Shown piece by piece: positions 1 through 10,429 of a stretch of 64,000 nt of DNA. Numbering within the stretch: position 1 is the first letter of the stretch; the number at the start of each line of letters is the position of its first letter. A program made the position numbers and the translations under genes. The stretch covers positions 124,001 through 188,000 of the forward strand of contig NZ_BOLM01000002.1 in assembly GCF_016861605.1 (NCBI RefSeq), written 5' to 3'. The notes under the pieces were generated by a model, which did no database searches, was not told the DNA's origin, and saw only the letters and a program-made list of their open reading frames with translations. This DNA is from Levilactobacillus wangkuiensis (lineage in GTDB: Bacteria > Bacillota > Bacilli > Lactobacillales > Lactobacillaceae).

Positions 1-338
1 CCAGTGACATCAACGATGTCTCCTGCTTGGAAGGTATCAACTTTAACTTCGTCTGCTACCTTGTAATCTCCCAGCTCAACATCTCTGAATTCACGAATGA
101 AGCGCTTAGGAGTCGTGTTTGCTTTTGCTACATGACCTTGTTCGGGCTTGTTGCTGAGTACTTCACGCTTGTCTTGGTAACCAAGTTGAATGGCTTCGTA
201 ACCGTCGTTTTCCATCGTCTTAACTTGTAACACAACGTTTGGCGTTGCTTCGACAACAGTAACGGGGATTAATTCGCCAGCATCAGTGAAGACTTGCGTC
301 ATCCCGACCTTTTTCCCTAAGATTCCTTTAGTGGTCAT
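1..338 (-). CDS. rplC: 50S ribosomal protein L3, 3' part outside window
   Basis: The minus strand from 338 opens [17 protein letters not shown], the invariant N-terminus of ribosomal protein L3, an early-assembling large-subunit protein near the peptidyl transferase centre. About 112 codons are present and the frame runs off the left window edge, so the gene is partial only because of the cut. A GGAGG ribosome-binding site lies a few bases upstream of the ATG. It follows rpsJ by 45 bp in the usual S10-operon order (rpsJ, rplC). The identification rests on the N-terminal motif and the operon context. Confidence 0.93.
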   Translation of the reverse strand, partial: MTTKGILGKKVGMTQVFTDAGELIPVTVVEATPNVVLQVKTMENDGYEAIQLGYQDKREVLSNKPEQGHVAKANTTPKRFIREFRDVELGDYKVADEVKVDTFQAGDIVDVT

Positions 339-383
339 GAGTACACCTCCGATTATATTGTATTAATTTACTTGCTTTGGAAA

Positions 384-692
384 TTATAACTTGATTTCGA
401 TATCAACACCGCTAGGCAGGTCAAGCTTCATTAATGAGTCGACCGTCTTTGGCGTTGGGTTAACGATATCAATCAGACGCTTGTGCGTCCGCATTTCGAA
501 TTGTTCACGTGAGTCCTTAAACTTATGTGGTGAACGTAATACGGTGTAGATCGTCCGTTCAGTTGGTAAAGGAATTGGACCTGAGATGCCGGCACCAGTT
601 CTCTTTGCTGTTTCAACAATCTTGTCCGCTGATTGGTCAAGGATGCGATGTTCGTATGCCTTCAACCGAATCCGAATTTTTTGTTTTGCCAT
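384..692 (-). CDS. rpsJ: 30S ribosomal protein S10 / NusE
   Basis: This is a 102-residue S10, a protein of the 30S head that also acts as NusE in antitermination. It starts [19 protein letters not shown] and contains the conserved [13 protein letters not shown] and [19 protein letters not shown] segments; the length is standard. An AAGGAGG site precedes the ATG. It is the first gene of the S10 operon, transcribed from the promoter at 862-890 and followed by rplC. Confidence 0.98.
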   Translation of the reverse strand: MAKQKIRIRLKAYEHRILDQSADKIVETAKRTGAGISGPIPLPTERTIYTVLRSPHKFKDSREQFEMRTHKRLIDIVNPTPKTVDSLMKLDLPSGVDIEIKL

Positions 693-861
693 TGTGTTCC
701 CTCCTTCGTCTATTTTAAAAATAAGACTAACTCCGTGGAAATTCCCGCCACGCCCTCATGGCAAAGCGGCCGGGCGTGTCGCAATCTCCCACATCATCGC
801 TTAAGCTTTTGAACCGAACCCCCAGGCCATAAAAATGCTCGGGGAAATACAGCACTTGACT

Positions 862-890
862 ATCATACTAAATAAAACGCCGACTGACAA
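862..890 (-). promoter_or_regulatory. S10 operon promoter and leader
   Basis: On the minus strand TTGTCA (885-890) and TATGAT (862-867) are separated by exactly 17 bp. The transcript would carry a leader of about 160 nt before rpsJ. Around 757-785 the leader can form a stem from CACGCCC with GGGCGTG, which could serve autogenous control as in other S10 leaders; that role is inference. Confidence 0.75.
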
Positions 891-987
891 GGGTTTTAAC
901 AGAATTTCTCAAATCTTTTTGTAAAAAACATTGACAGCTTGATCCAAATCAATTTCAAAGTTAGGGGTCAGTTCGGTTGATTTGGAG

Positions 988-2316
988 TCAAACACGGTTT
1001 CTTCTATTAAATAGGTGTCTTGCTAGTCCCCACCCGATTGCGCAGGTAAGAACGTCAGCAATTGGCTGTGCCCAGATGACGCCATGGTACCCAGCGATGT
1101 GCGCGCCAATGACAATGGCCAGGTAGAACACGACTCCCTGCCGTGCAATCGACATGATAAAGGCCCCACTCGCCTTTCCCGTGCTTTGGAACACTGTCGT
1201 ATATACCAAGATTGCCCCAACAAACGGCGTCGTGAGCAAGAACGCACGTAACATATACGTCCCCGCAGTAATCACCGCAGTATTATGAAGGAACAGACCA
1301 ATAATTTGTGGCGCGAAGACCATTAAGATGATGGCCAGTACTAGGGCATAGACAACCTCGACCATGAGATCAAAGTGTAAGATTTTTTTGAACCGTTCCA
1401 TGTTCTTAGCACCGAACGTATAACCAATCAATGGTTGCGCCCCAAAGGCAAAACCGACCATCACCAACATCACGATCATATACACCTTAAGTACAATCCC
1501 CATCGCGGCCACGCGTGTTGGTCCGTAGTCCACCAGGTACCGATTTAAAACGGTCGTCCCAAATGCCTGCATGAGGTTCGTGATTGATCCTGGGATGCCG
1601 ATAAACAAGACTTGACGAATCAGCGCCGCGTTAATCCGACTCTGCTTCACATCAATTGAGATGACCTGACAATAGTGTTTTGTCAGACCAACCAGGACGA
1701 CGGCGGATATCGTGTAGCCGATAACTGTCGCCAGTGCTGCCCCCGCTGCGCCCATTCCCAGCGGAAAAATCAGAATTGGATCCAATATAATTGTAATAAC
1801 TGTGCCGACCATCGTTCCAATCATGGACTGTGTCGCGAAGCCTTCCGTTCGAATCAGATTACCTGGGACGATGGAAACAATGATGGGCATCGCACCAATC
1901 GCCATGATGCGATAAAATTGTTTGGCGTACGCGTACGTTGCCGGAGTCGCCCCCAGCAATCGTAAAATGGGTCGCATAAAAATCAACAAGAGCACTGTCG
2001 TCACCAAACCAATGACCACCGCACCATAGAGGCAAAAACTGCTAACCCAACTGCTCGTTGCATAAGCTTTCTCACCCAGCAGTCGTGAAATTAATGAACT
2101 CCCACCTAGGCCAAAGATGTCACCCAAGGCGATTAACAAGGAAAATAATGGCGTACACAGCGCGACACCTGCCACTAAGTTGGTGTTCTGGGTTTGTGAA
2201 ACGAAGAACGTGTCGGCTAAATTGTAAATCATGCTGGCAACCATCGCAAGAACGACCGGTAACGCCAGCTTAAAGTACGCCCGGGGAATCGGAGCGCGTT
2301 CGAACAACTCTTCCAT
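988..2316 (-). CDS. MATE family multidrug/Na+ antiporter
   Basis: This 442-residue protein is almost wholly hydrophobic with about 12 predicted membrane segments. It matches the MATE (MepA/DinF-like) exporter family in its N-terminus APIPRAYFKLALPVVLAM and NLADTFFVSQ motif and in the repeated second half (IPGSITNLMQAFG). Such proteins expel cationic drugs in exchange for Na+ or H+. The ATG is preceded by GGAGAG. It sits between the fusA terminator and the S10 promoter on the same strand, an unusual guest at the junction of two ribosomal operons. The substrate cannot be inferred. Confidence 0.88.
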   Translation of the reverse strand: MEELFERAPIPRAYFKLALPVVLAMVASMIYNLADTFFVSQTQNTNLVAGVALCTPLFSLLIALGDIFGLGGSSLISRLLGEKAYATSSWVSSFCLYGAVVIGLVTTVLLLIFMRPILRLLGATPATYAYAKQFYRIMAIGAMPIIVSIVPGNLIRTEGFATQSMIGTMVGTVITIILDPILIFPLGMGAAGAALATVIGYTISAVVLVGLTKHYCQVISIDVKQSRINAALIRQVLFIGIPGSITNLMQAFGTTVLNRYLVDYGPTRVAAMGIVLKVYMIVMLVMVGFAFGAQPLIGYTFGAKNMERFKKILHFDLMVEVVYALVLAIILMVFAPQIIGLFLHNTAVITAGTYMLRAFLLTTPFVGAILVYTTVFQSTGKASGAFIMSIARQGVVFYLAIVIGAHIAGYHGVIWAQPIADVLTCAIGWGLARHLFNRRNRV

Positions 2317-2426
2317 AACTCACTCTCCAATACTTGAGGCCCGCGTGACGCTTACACGCACGGATTATTATAACGCAAGACACCACACTATGTGACGACG
2401 AGTTCCCATGAGCTTTCCTTTTTTCT

Positions 2427-2460
2427 ATAAAAAAAACGCCCAACCCGGAGGTCAGACGTT
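2427..2460 (-). terminator. Rho-independent terminator after fusA
   Basis: An 11-bp stem with several G-T pairs (AACGTCTGACC with GGTTGGGCGTT) is followed by eight T residues on the minus strand. It closes the str operon before the MATE gene. Confidence 0.85.
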
Positions 2461-2483
2461 TCTTGATAAAGAGTGAGGACAGA

Positions 2484-4583
2484 CTAGTCTTCGACTGGAG
2501 TGCCGCCGTTCTTCTTGATAATATCAGCTTGAACACTCTTAGGCGTTGGTTCGTAGTGATCAAACGTCATGGTAAAGGTACCACGACCTTGAGATGCAGA
2601 ACGTAACGTCGTAGCGTAACCAAACATTTCAGATAACGGAACGAATGAATGAATCATTTGTGCGTTACCACGTGCTTCCATACCATCAACCTTACCACGA
2701 CGAGCGGTAACTTGGCCCATGATATCACCCATGTATTCTTCAGGAACCAAGATATCAACCTTCATGATTGGTTCAAGAATAACAGGGCCGGCAGTTTGGA
2801 CAGCCTTCCGTAAAGCCAATGATGCGGCAACCTTGAAGGCTGCTTCACTAGAATCGACTTCATGGTAACTACCATCGTATAACTTGGCCTTAACGTCAAC
2901 CAATGGGTAACCGGCTAAGACACCGTTTGCCATGGCTTCCTTCAAACCTTGGTCAACTGAAGGGATAAATTCACGAGGAACAACCCCACCAACGATAGCG
3001 TCTTCGAATTCGTAACCCTTACCACGTTCGTTAGGGGTGAATTCGATCCAAACGTCACCATATTGACCTTTACCACCAGATTGGCGAACAAACTTACCTT
3101 GGACCTTAGTTGACTTCGTGAAAGCTTCACGGTAGGCAACCTGTGGGGCACCAATGTTAGCTTCAACCTTGAATTCACGCTTCATCCGATCGATGATGAT
3201 ATCCAAAGCAAGTTCACCCATCCCAGCAAGTAAAGTTTCACCAGTTTCAGGGTTCGTTTCAGCCTTTAAAGTTGGGTCTTCTTCAGAAAGCTTTTGAAGA
3301 GCAACGTTCATTTTGGCTTGGTCAGCCTTCGTCTTTGGTTCAATGGCAACCTGAATAACTGGTTCTGGGAAGTCCATTGATTCCAAATGAAGTGGGTGAT
3401 CTGGGTCAGTCAAAGAGTCACCAGTAGTGGTGTTCTTCAAACCAATGGCCCCAGCGATATCACCGGAGAAGACTTCTGGAATTTCTTGACGGTGATTTGA
3501 ATGCATTTGCAGCAAACGACCAACACGTTCACGCTTGTCCTTCGTCGCGTTTAAGACGTAAGAACCAGCTTCCAGAGTACCGGAGTAAACCCGGATGTAA
3601 GTCAAACGACCAACGAATGGGTCAGTGGCAACCTTAAATGCTAAGGCAGCGAATGGCGCATCATCATCGGCACGTAATTCAACGGCTTCTTCAGTATCAG
3701 GAACAGTGGCGTTGTAAGGCTTAACATCCAATGGGGATGGTAAGTAGTCCACAACGGCATCCATCAACATCTGAACACCTTTATCCTTGAAGGCAGAACC
3801 GGCGAAGACTGGGAATAATTCCAGCTTCAACGTTGCCCGACGGATAGCGGCCTTCAGTTCAGCCTTGGTGATTTCTTCACCTTCAAGGTACTTTTCCATG
3901 ATTTCATCGTCAACATCAGCGACGCTTTCGATCATAGCTTCATGACGCTTTTGGGCTTCTTCCTTCATGTCGTCTGGAATATCAACGGTATCCCAGTCGG
4001 CACCTAAGGTATCCTTGTCGTAAACGTAGGCTTTCATTTCAATCAAGTCTACGACACCGGCAAAGTCATCTTCAGCACCAATAGCCATTTGTAAGGCTAA
4101 GGCGTTCGCTTGTAAGCGTTCGTGGATAGAGTTAACTGAGAAGTCGAAGTCGGCACCCAGCTTATCCATCTTGTTAACGAACACGATACGAGGAACATCG
4201 AAGTCTGAGGCTTGACGCCAAACAGTTTCGGTTTGAGGTTCAACACCGGCTTGACCGTCTAAGACGGCTACGGCACCATCAAGCACACGCAGGGAACGTT
4301 CAACTTCAACAGTGAAGTCAACGTGTCCTGGGGTGTCAATGATGTTAATCCGGTGACCCTTCCATTCCGCAGTAGTAGCGGCAGAAGTGATCGTAATACC
4401 CCGTTCTTGTTCTTGTTCCATCCAGTCCATTTGTGAAGCCCCATCATGGGTTTCACCAATCTTATGGATTTTACCAGTATAATACAGGATACGCTCAGTA
4501 GTCGTCGTCTTCCCGGCATCAATATGAGCCATGATACCGATGTTACGAGTCTTCTCAAGCGGAAATTCACGAGTATTAGCCAT
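2484..4583 (-). CDS. fusA: Elongation factor G
   Basis: EF-G is the GTPase that drives translocation of tRNA and mRNA on the ribosome. The product starts [20 protein letters not shown] and has the P-loop [23 protein letters not shown] (G3) and NKMDKLGAD (G4), followed by domains II-V. It has 699 residues, the usual length. An in-frame ATG 84 bp upstream adds 28 residues unlike any EF-G and lacks a good ribosome-binding site, so I use the ATG at 4583, which has GAGAGGAG upstream. It is the last gene of the rpsL-rpsG-fusA operon. Confidence 0.97.
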   Translation of the reverse strand: MANTREFPLEKTRNIGIMAHIDAGKTTTTERILYYTGKIHKIGETHDGASQMDWMEQEQERGITITSAATTAEWKGHRINIIDTPGHVDFTVEVERSLRVLDGAVAVLDGQAGVEPQTETVWRQASDFDVPRIVFVNKMDKLGADFDFSVNSIHERLQANALALQMAIGAEDDFAGVVDLIEMKAYVYDKDTLGADWDTVDIPDDMKEEAQKRHEAMIESVADVDDEIMEKYLEGEEITKAELKAAIRRATLKLELFPVFAGSAFKDKGVQMLMDAVVDYLPSPLDVKPYNATVPDTEEAVELRADDDAPFAALAFKVATDPFVGRLTYIRVYSGTLEAGSYVLNATKDKRERVGRLLQMHSNHRQEIPEVFSGDIAGAIGLKNTTTGDSLTDPDHPLHLESMDFPEPVIQVAIEPKTKADQAKMNVALQKLSEEDPTLKAETNPETGETLLAGMGELALDIIIDRMKREFKVEANIGAPQVAYREAFTKSTKVQGKFVRQSGGKGQYGDVWIEFTPNERGKGYEFEDAIVGGVVPREFIPSVDQGLKEAMANGVLAGYPLVDVKAKLYDGSYHEVDSSEAAFKVAASLALRKAVQTAGPVILEPIMKVDILVPEEYMGDIMGQVTARRGKVDGMEARGNAQMIHSFVPLSEMFGYATTLRSASQGRGTFTMTFDHYEPTPKSVQADIIKKNGGTPVED

Positions 4584-4773
4584 GATTAATGTGTAACTCC
4601 TCTCAAAATTGATCGTAGATTGTGCCAAAAAGTGACTACTAACATCGCAATTGATTTTAGTAGCCACCTCTGGATTAAAGGATTACTCCCTTAAGTTAGC
4701 AGCAAGTAGTCCTCAGGACACATTGCTTTTAACATTTTATCACACTACAAGCAAAGCAGTGCGATAGCTGCTC

Positions 4774-5244
4774 TTACCAGCGGTAGTGAGCGAAGGCACG
4801 GTTGGCATCAGCCATCCGGTGGGTGTCTTCACGCTTCTTAACGGCAGCACCGGTGTTGTTAGCAGCGTCCATGATTTCACGAGCAAGTCGTTCAACCATC
4901 GTGTGTTCGCCACGTAAACGAGAGTACTGAACCATCCAACGAAGACCTAACGTCGTCCGACGGTCTGGCCGAACTTCGATAGGAACTTGGTAGTTTGACC
5001 CACCAACACGCCGAGCCTTAACTTCCAAGACTGGCATAACGTTCTTCATTGCTTCTTCGAAGACTTCCACTGGATCGTTACCAGTTTCGTTCTTAATGAT
5101 GTCGAAGGCACCATAAATGATTTTAGTTGAAGTTCCACGTTTCCCATCCATCATCGTATGGTTGATCAGACGAGTGACCAACTTTGAATTGTAAATTGGA
5201 TCAGGAAGGACTTCACGCTTTTGTACGTTTCCTTTTCTAGGCAT
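4774..5244 (-). CDS. rpsG: 30S ribosomal protein S7
   Basis: This is S7, which nucleates assembly of the 30S head and contacts the E-site tRNA. The 156 residues begin [23 protein letters not shown] and include [14 protein letters not shown] and [21 protein letters not shown], typical of bacterial S7. It lies between rpsL (84 bp upstream) and fusA (190 bp downstream). AGGAGG precedes the start. Confidence 0.98.
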   Translation of the reverse strand: MPRKGNVQKREVLPDPIYNSKLVTRLINHTMMDGKRGTSTKIIYGAFDIIKNETGNDPVEVFEEAMKNVMPVLEVKARRVGGSNYQVPIEVRPDRRTTLGLRWMVQYSRLRGEHTMVERLAREIMDAANNTGAAVKKREDTHRMADANRAFAHYRW

Positions 5245-5328
5245 TGATAATATCCTCCTTGAAATGCTGTTACAGGTTAGTCGACGGCAACCGTGCGCCT
5301 AACCCTTCTTATATCTAGTAGTCTCGGT

Positions 5329-5742
5329 CTAGTCCTTAGGCTTCTTGGTACCGTACTTAGAACGACCTTGACGACGGTCAGTAACACCGGCAGTATCGAG
5401 GGCACCACGGATAATGTGGTAACGAACCCCAGGTAAATCCTTAACCCGGCCGCCCCGGATAAGCACAACACTATGTTCTTGAAGGTTGTGACCAATACCA
5501 GGAATGTAAGCAGTCACTTCAATTAAGTTTGACAACCGCACACGTGCATATTTACGTAAAGCAGAGTTAGGCTTCTTTGGTGTCATGGTACCGACACGAG
5601 TAGCAACCCCACGCTTTTGTGGAGCTGGATTCTTAACTTGAGCTTTTTTGAAACTGTTATACCCGTAGTTTAAAGCTGGGGCATCTGATTTAGAACTTTT
5701 AGATTTACGACCTTTACGCACCAATTGGTTGATAGTAGGCAT
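5329..5742 (-). CDS. rpsL: 30S ribosomal protein S12
   Basis: S12 controls decoding fidelity at the A site. The product has 137 residues, starts [12 protein letters not shown], and carries [15 protein letters not shown] and [13 protein letters not shown]. The two lysines where streptomycin-resistance substitutions usually arise are wild type. AGGAGG precedes the ATG. It is the first gene of the str operon, driven by the promoter at 5924-5952. Confidence 0.98.
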   Translation of the reverse strand: MPTINQLVRKGRKSKSSKSDAPALNYGYNSFKKAQVKNPAPQKRGVATRVGTMTPKKPNSALRKYARVRLSNLIEVTAYIPGIGHNLQEHSVVLIRGGRVKDLPGVRYHIIRGALDTAGVTDRRQGRSKYGTKKPKD

Positions 5743-5923
5743 CTAAATAGTCCTCCTTTCCGTATTCTTTCTAGAGTTTTAAGTCCACACATCCAGGTGG
5801 TTCATTTTCCTGCAAAGAAAAAAGACGACCCATGTGGAGATTTAATTGAAGTGTCCTCCCCGCCGTCAGTCAGCATGTCCGGTAATGAATACCCGAGACC
5901 TGTCTGCGAAAAGCACCTTGAAT

Positions 5924-5952
5924 AGAATACCATGCCAGAAAACGCCTGTCAA
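5924..5952 (-). promoter_or_regulatory. str operon promoter (rpsL-rpsG-fusA)
   Basis: On the minus strand TTGACA (5947-5952) and TATTCT (5924-5929) are 17 bp apart. The leader is about 180 nt. The divergent comC-like gene starts 73 bp beyond the -35 box. Confidence 0.8.
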
Positions 5953-6024
5953 CCAACCATGGCCGAATTTTGCAGAAACATTTCGGCATTTTTTACGGAG
6001 TTAACCTATAGAGGTGAAACTTTC

Positions 6025-6675
6025 ATGACAATTATTCTATTCATTTACGGTACTTGTATTGGCTCCTGGCTAACGGCCATGGCAGACCGGTACGCCACAA
6101 ACACGTCCCCTTTCTATCCAGCTTCGCACTGTGATACCTGTCAAACGCCCCTAGCTCACTGGCAACTGGTTCCCGTGTGCAGTTACCTGCTACTTCGTGG
6201 GCGGTGTCATTACTGTCACGCGTCAATCCCCGCAACGACGTTCATCATGGAAGTCACCGTCGGCCTCCTGTTAACGACGTTGCACCCAACGACAAGCACT
6301 CGGCTAATCTGGTTAGGACTATGGGGCTTCGCTGCACTCTGTGACGCGCGCACTCAAACTTTTCCCGGATGGATCAGTTACGCAACCCTCCCCCTCGTTC
6401 TCTGGGGCCATACCCCACTCGTCGTGCTGCTGACCTTAACCGTTGCACTGAGCATCCGTGTCCTGTGGCCACACTGGCGCCACCCTTTGCTTGGCGACGG
6501 CGATCTCGAAATGATGCTCAGCTACCTCCTGCTCTGGGGAATGACCGCAACTGCCCGCTGGGTCTTATTAGCCAGCACGTTGGCCCTTCTGCAACGAAGC
6601 GCGCCACGGCGCATCGCTTTTCTTCCCTATTTAGTCATCAGTGCGGTTTGCTGGTGGCTGTTGCCAGAAGTCTGA
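6025..6675 (+). CDS. Type IV prepilin-like leader peptidase (ComC/PilD family)
   Basis: This membrane aspartyl protease (216 residues) would cleave and N-methylate prepilin-like proteins such as ComGC of the DNA-uptake machine. The N-terminal zinc-like cytoplasmic domain has two Cys pairs, CDTC and CHYC. The two catalytic aspartates of the family are seen in the segment FAALCDARTQ and in the GxGD-type motif LLGDGDLEM, within a multi-pass membrane protein. I chose the ATG at 6025 (AGAGGTG upstream) because the longer in-frame start at 5932 overlaps the rpsL promoter and adds a non-hydrophobic tail. It stands alone, without pilin genes nearby. Confidence 0.88.
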   Translation: MTIILFIYGTCIGSWLTAMADRYATNTSPFYPASHCDTCQTPLAHWQLVPVCSYLLLRGRCHYCHASIPATTFIMEVTVGLLLTTLHPTTSTRLIWLGLWGFAALCDARTQTFPGWISYATLPLVLWGHTPLVVLLTLTVALSIRVLWPHWRHPLLGDGDLEMMLSYLLLWGMTATARWVLLASTLALLQRSAPRRIAFLPYLVISAVCWWLLPEV

Positions 6676-6705
6676 TGATTCGAATACAACACAAACATCA
6701 GACCA

Positions 6706-6737
6706 ACAAAAAAGGACCCGCCATCACTGACGAGCCC
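6706..6737 (-). terminator. Rho-independent terminator after rpoC
   Basis: A 10-bp stem (GGGCTCGTCA with TGGCGGGTCC, GTGA loop) is followed by six T residues on the minus strand, 24 bp beyond the rpoC stop codon. Confidence 0.85.
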
Positions 6738-6760
6738 CCGACCACGTTGCCTAGTTGTCA

Positions 6761-9700
6761 CTAAGCCTGTGAGTCTTCTTGCATTTGTTTTTCTAAGTCG
6801 CTGATAGAGTAAACGCCTTCGGTTGACGTACCGCCAACTTCTTTGGGTTTGATCTGACGGTAATCTGGCATCCCAGTCCCGGCAGGAATAATCTTCCCAA
6901 TAATAACGTTTTCCTTCAAACCAACCAGTGGATCGTTCTTGCCCCGAATAGCTGCATCGGTCAAGACACGCGTCGTTTCCTGGAAGGATGCGGCTGACAA
7001 GAAACTGTTCGTTTCCAAGGCAGCCTTGGTGATCCCTAGGATAACTGGACGTGCGGTAGCGGCAATGCCACCATCGATCAACGTCTGGTAGTTAGCGCGA
7101 CGGAAGTCTTGAATATCCATCAAAGTACCAGGTAAGACATCAGTGTCACCTGGGTCCATGATGCGGACCTTCCGTAACATCTGACGAACCATGATTTCCA
7201 CATGCTTATCACTGATCGCAACACCTTGCATCCGGTAAACACGTTGAACTTCACCTAAGATGTAAGTTTCAGTTGATAAGACATCGCGAACCCGCAGCAT
7301 TTCCTTAGGATCAACAGACCCATAGTTCAATGCAGAACCACGGTGGATAAAGTCGCCTTCAGTAACCCGCATGCGGGCAGTGATCGGTAACGTGTAACTC
7401 CGCGTATCGGCTTCACCCTTAATGGTGATTTCCTTGGTCCGTTCAGCTGGGTTTTCTTCGATTGATTCAACCGTCCCAGTAACTTCGGTAATCTCAGCTT
7501 TACCTTTAGGGTTCCGAGATTCAAATAATTCTTGAACACGAGGAAGCCCTTGGGTAATATCTTCGTTCCCGGCAACACCACCGGTATGGAAGTTACGCAT
7601 GGTCAGCTGGGTACCAGGTTCACCGATAGATTGTGCGGCAACAGTCCCGACAGCTTCACCAACTTCAACTTCGTCACCAGTAGCCATGTTCCGGCCGTAA
7701 CAATGTTCGCAGACACCATGTTCAGTGTTGCAAGTAAAGGCGGAACGAATGGTAACTTCTTCGACACCAGCATCAACGATCTTTTGTGCCGTGTCTTCGA
7801 CGATCATTTGGTTTCTAGGAACGATAACGTCCCCAGTCTTGGGATCGTAGACGGTCTTTTGGGTGTAACGCCCTAAGATCCGGTCGTACAATGGTTCGAT
7901 CATTTCGTTTCCATCAGTGATGGCACGAATCTTCAAACCACGGTCAGTCCCACAATCCTTTTCCCGAATGATAACATCTTGGGCAACATCGACCAACCGC
8001 CGAGTCAGGTAACCTGAGTTGGCAGTCTTAAGGGCCGTATCGGTCATCCCTTTACGGGCCCCATGGGTCGAGATAAACATTTCCATCACAGACAGGCCTT
8101 CACGGAAGTTAGACGTGATAGGCAACTCCATGATGTCACCACTAGGTGCGGCCATCAGGCCACGCATACCGGCAAGCTGCGTAAAGTTAGAAATGTTCCC
8201 CCGGGCACCAGAATCACTCATCATAAAGATAGGGTTCTGTTGGTCGAAACTGTGAATCAAGGCGTTTTGAATGTCATCCTTGGCATCGTTCCAGATACCA
8301 ATAACGCGTTCGTAACGTTCGTGATCCGTAATCAACCCACGACGGAATTGCTTCGTCACCGTGGCAACCTGCTTGTGAGCAGCATCGATGATTTCCGGCT
8401 TTTCTTTCAAGTCGGTGACATCGACCATCCCAACCGTCAAACCAGACTTAGTTGATTCGTCGTAACCTAAGTCCTTAATCCGGTCAAGCAGTTCTGAAGT
8501 AGCCGTAACCTTGTATTGTTGGTAAACGGCAGCAATGATATCGGACAAGAAGCCCTTCTTGAATGGTCCAATGATTTCTGCATTTTGCAGGTAATCATGA
8601 ATGTCTTCACCAGGTTCCAAGAAGTACTTATCTGGAACGGCACCATTCAAGTTGGTGCTAGTTGGTTCGTTCAAGTATGGGAATGACTTAGGCAGGATGT
8701 TGTTGAAAATCAACTTTCCAACGGTCGTCACCATAATCTTGCTACGTTGTTCGTCAGTAAATGGCTTGTCTGGCATGGAAGAAACCTGAACACCCACACG
8801 ACTGTGCCAGTGAACCAGACCGTTCCGGTAAGCCAGAACAGCTTCGTTGAGGTCGGTAAAGATCATACCTTCCCCTTCACGGTTATCTTCTTCCATGGTC
8901 AGGTAGTAGTTCCCGATAACCATATCTTGAGAAGGCGCAACAACTGGCTTACCACTGGCAGGAGCCAGGATATGGTGAGCAGCTAACATCAGCAAACGTG
9001 CTTCAGCTTGTGCTTCGTCAGATAAAGGCACGTGAATGGCCATTTGGTCCCCATCGAAATCGGCATTGTAAGCTTCACAAGCCAATGGGTGAAGACGCAT
9101 AGCTTTACCACTAACCAAGACTGGTTCGAACGCTTGAATCCCCAAACGGTGAAGCGTAGGGGCCCGGTTCAACAGAACAGGGTGTTCCTTGATGACGTCT
9201 TCCAAAACGTTAAAGACATCGTCATCTTCACGGTCGATTTGGCGCTTAGCGTTCTTAATGTTTGAAGCCAACCCACGGGCAACCAGTTCCTTCATGATAA
9301 ATGGCCGGAATAATTCCAAAGCCATTGGCACTGGGAGACCCATTTGGTTGAACTTGAGGGAAGGACCTACGTCAATAACGGAACGACCAGAGTAGTCAAC
9401 CCGCTTCCCTAACAAGTTTTGACGGAAACGTCCTTGCTTCCCTTTCAACATGTGTGAAAGAGACTTCAATGGACGGTTACCAGGACCAGCCACTGGACGG
9501 CCACGACGACCGTTATCGATCAAGGCGTCAACGGCTTCTTGGAGCATCCGCTTTTCGTTTTGAACGATGATTCCAGGAGCATTTAAGTCCAGCAAACGCT
9601 TCAACCGGCTGTTCCGGTTGATAACCCGCCGGTACAAGTCATTCAGGTCAGACGTCGCGAAACGGCCACCTTCGAGTTGTACCATTGGACGAAGATCAGG

Positions 9701-10408
9701 TGGGATTACCGGAATAGCATCCATTACCATCCACTCCGGACGGTTACCTGAAGTAACGAAGGCTTCCAGAATGTCCAGACGACGAACGGCACGCGTCCGC
9801 TTCTGACCAGTAGCTTCCTTCAATTCTTCTTTTAATTCAGTGACTTCTTTATCAAGATCTACGGCCATCAATAACTTCTTGATAGCTTCGGCACCCATTT
9901 CGGCCTTGAAAGCGTCACGCCCGTATTCAACGAGCTTGTCGCGGTAATCACGTTCGGAAAGCAATTGCTTCTTTTCGAGTGGCGTGTTACCTGGATCCAA
10001 GACAACGTATGAGGCAAAGTAGATGATTTCTTCAAGCGCACGAGGACTCATGTCCAGGACCAAGCCCATCCGACTTGGAATCCCCTTGAAGTACCAGATG
10101 TGGGTTACAGGAGCAGCCAATTCGATATGGCCCATCCGTTCACGACGAACCTTAGAACGGGTAACTTCAACCCCACAACGGTCACAAACGACACCCTTGT
10201 AACGGATCCGCTTGTATTTCCCACAGGCACATTCCCAGTCCTTGGTAGGACCGAAAATCCGCTCGTCGAACAGCCCATCTTTTTCAGGCTTTAATGTCCG
10301 GTAGTTGATGGTTTCAGGCTTCTTGACTTCCCCGTAAGACCAGCTACGGATCTTATCAGGTGAAGCCAGCCCGATCTGCATGCTTTCGAACTTATTGACA
10401 TCGACCAA
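6761..10408 (-). CDS. rpoC: RNA polymerase subunit beta'
   Basis: This is the beta' subunit (1215 residues), which carries the catalytic magnesium in NADFDGDQM. The N-terminal zinc ribbon is [20 protein letters not shown], and the second zinc site includes [15 protein letters not shown]. The start is TTG at 10408 with GGGAGG eight bases upstream; the protein begins [20 protein letters not shown], typical of lactobacilli, and no ATG fits. It is separated from rpoB by only 21 bp, so the two genes are cotranscribed. Confidence 0.98.
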   Translation of the reverse strand: MVDVNKFESMQIGLASPDKIRSWSYGEVKKPETINYRTLKPEKDGLFDERIFGPTKDWECACGKYKRIRYKGVVCDRCGVEVTRSKVRRERMGHIELAAPVTHIWYFKGIPSRMGLVLDMSPRALEEIIYFASYVVLDPGNTPLEKKQLLSERDYRDKLVEYGRDAFKAEMGAEAIKKLLMAVDLDKEVTELKEELKEATGQKRTRAVRRLDILEAFVTSGNRPEWMVMDAIPVIPPDLRPMVQLEGGRFATSDLNDLYRRVINRNSRLKRLLDLNAPGIIVQNEKRMLQEAVDALIDNGRRGRPVAGPGNRPLKSLSHMLKGKQGRFRQNLLGKRVDYSGRSVIDVGPSLKFNQMGLPVPMALELFRPFIMKELVARGLASNIKNAKRQIDREDDDVFNVLEDVIKEHPVLLNRAPTLHRLGIQAFEPVLVSGKAMRLHPLACEAYNADFDGDQMAIHVPLSDEAQAEARLLMLAAHHILAPASGKPVVAPSQDMVIGNYYLTMEEDNREGEGMIFTDLNEAVLAYRNGLVHWHSRVGVQVSSMPDKPFTDEQRSKIMVTTVGKLIFNNILPKSFPYLNEPTSTNLNGAVPDKYFLEPGEDIHDYLQNAEIIGPFKKGFLSDIIAAVYQQYKVTATSELLDRIKDLGYDESTKSGLTVGMVDVTDLKEKPEIIDAAHKQVATVTKQFRRGLITDHERYERVIGIWNDAKDDIQNALIHSFDQQNPIFMMSDSGARGNISNFTQLAGMRGLMAAPSGDIMELPITSNFREGLSVMEMFISTHGARKGMTDTALKTANSGYLTRRLVDVAQDVIIREKDCGTDRGLKIRAITDGNEMIEPLYDRILGRYTQKTVYDPKTGDVIVPRNQMIVEDTAQKIVDAGVEEVTIRSAFTCNTEHGVCEHCYGRNMATGDEVEVGEAVGTVAAQSIGEPGTQLTMRNFHTGGVAGNEDITQGLPRVQELFESRNPKGKAEITEVTGTVESIEENPAERTKEITIKGEADTRSYTLPITARMRVTEGDFIHRGSALNYGSVDPKEMLRVRDVLSTETYILGEVQRVYRMQGVAISDKHVEIMVRQMLRKVRIMDPGDTDVLPGTLMDIQDFRRANYQTLIDGGIAATARPVILGITKAALETNSFLSAASFQETTRVLTDAAIRGKNDPLVGLKENVIIGKIIPAGTGMPDYRQIKPKEVGGTSTEGVYSISDLEKQMQEDSQA

Positions 10409-10429
10409 AGAAGCGACCTCCCTTATTAA

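Noticed and set aside
4584-4667. N-terminal extension of EF-G starting at 4667
   Set aside because: The extra 28 residues are unlike any EF-G, and the ATG at 4583 has a ribosome-binding site and the standard N-terminus.
6025-6675. A ComX/SigX-type competence promoter before the prepilin peptidase
   Set aside because: I could not find a convincing late-competence box; TTTTTTACGGAG is too weak a match to claim.
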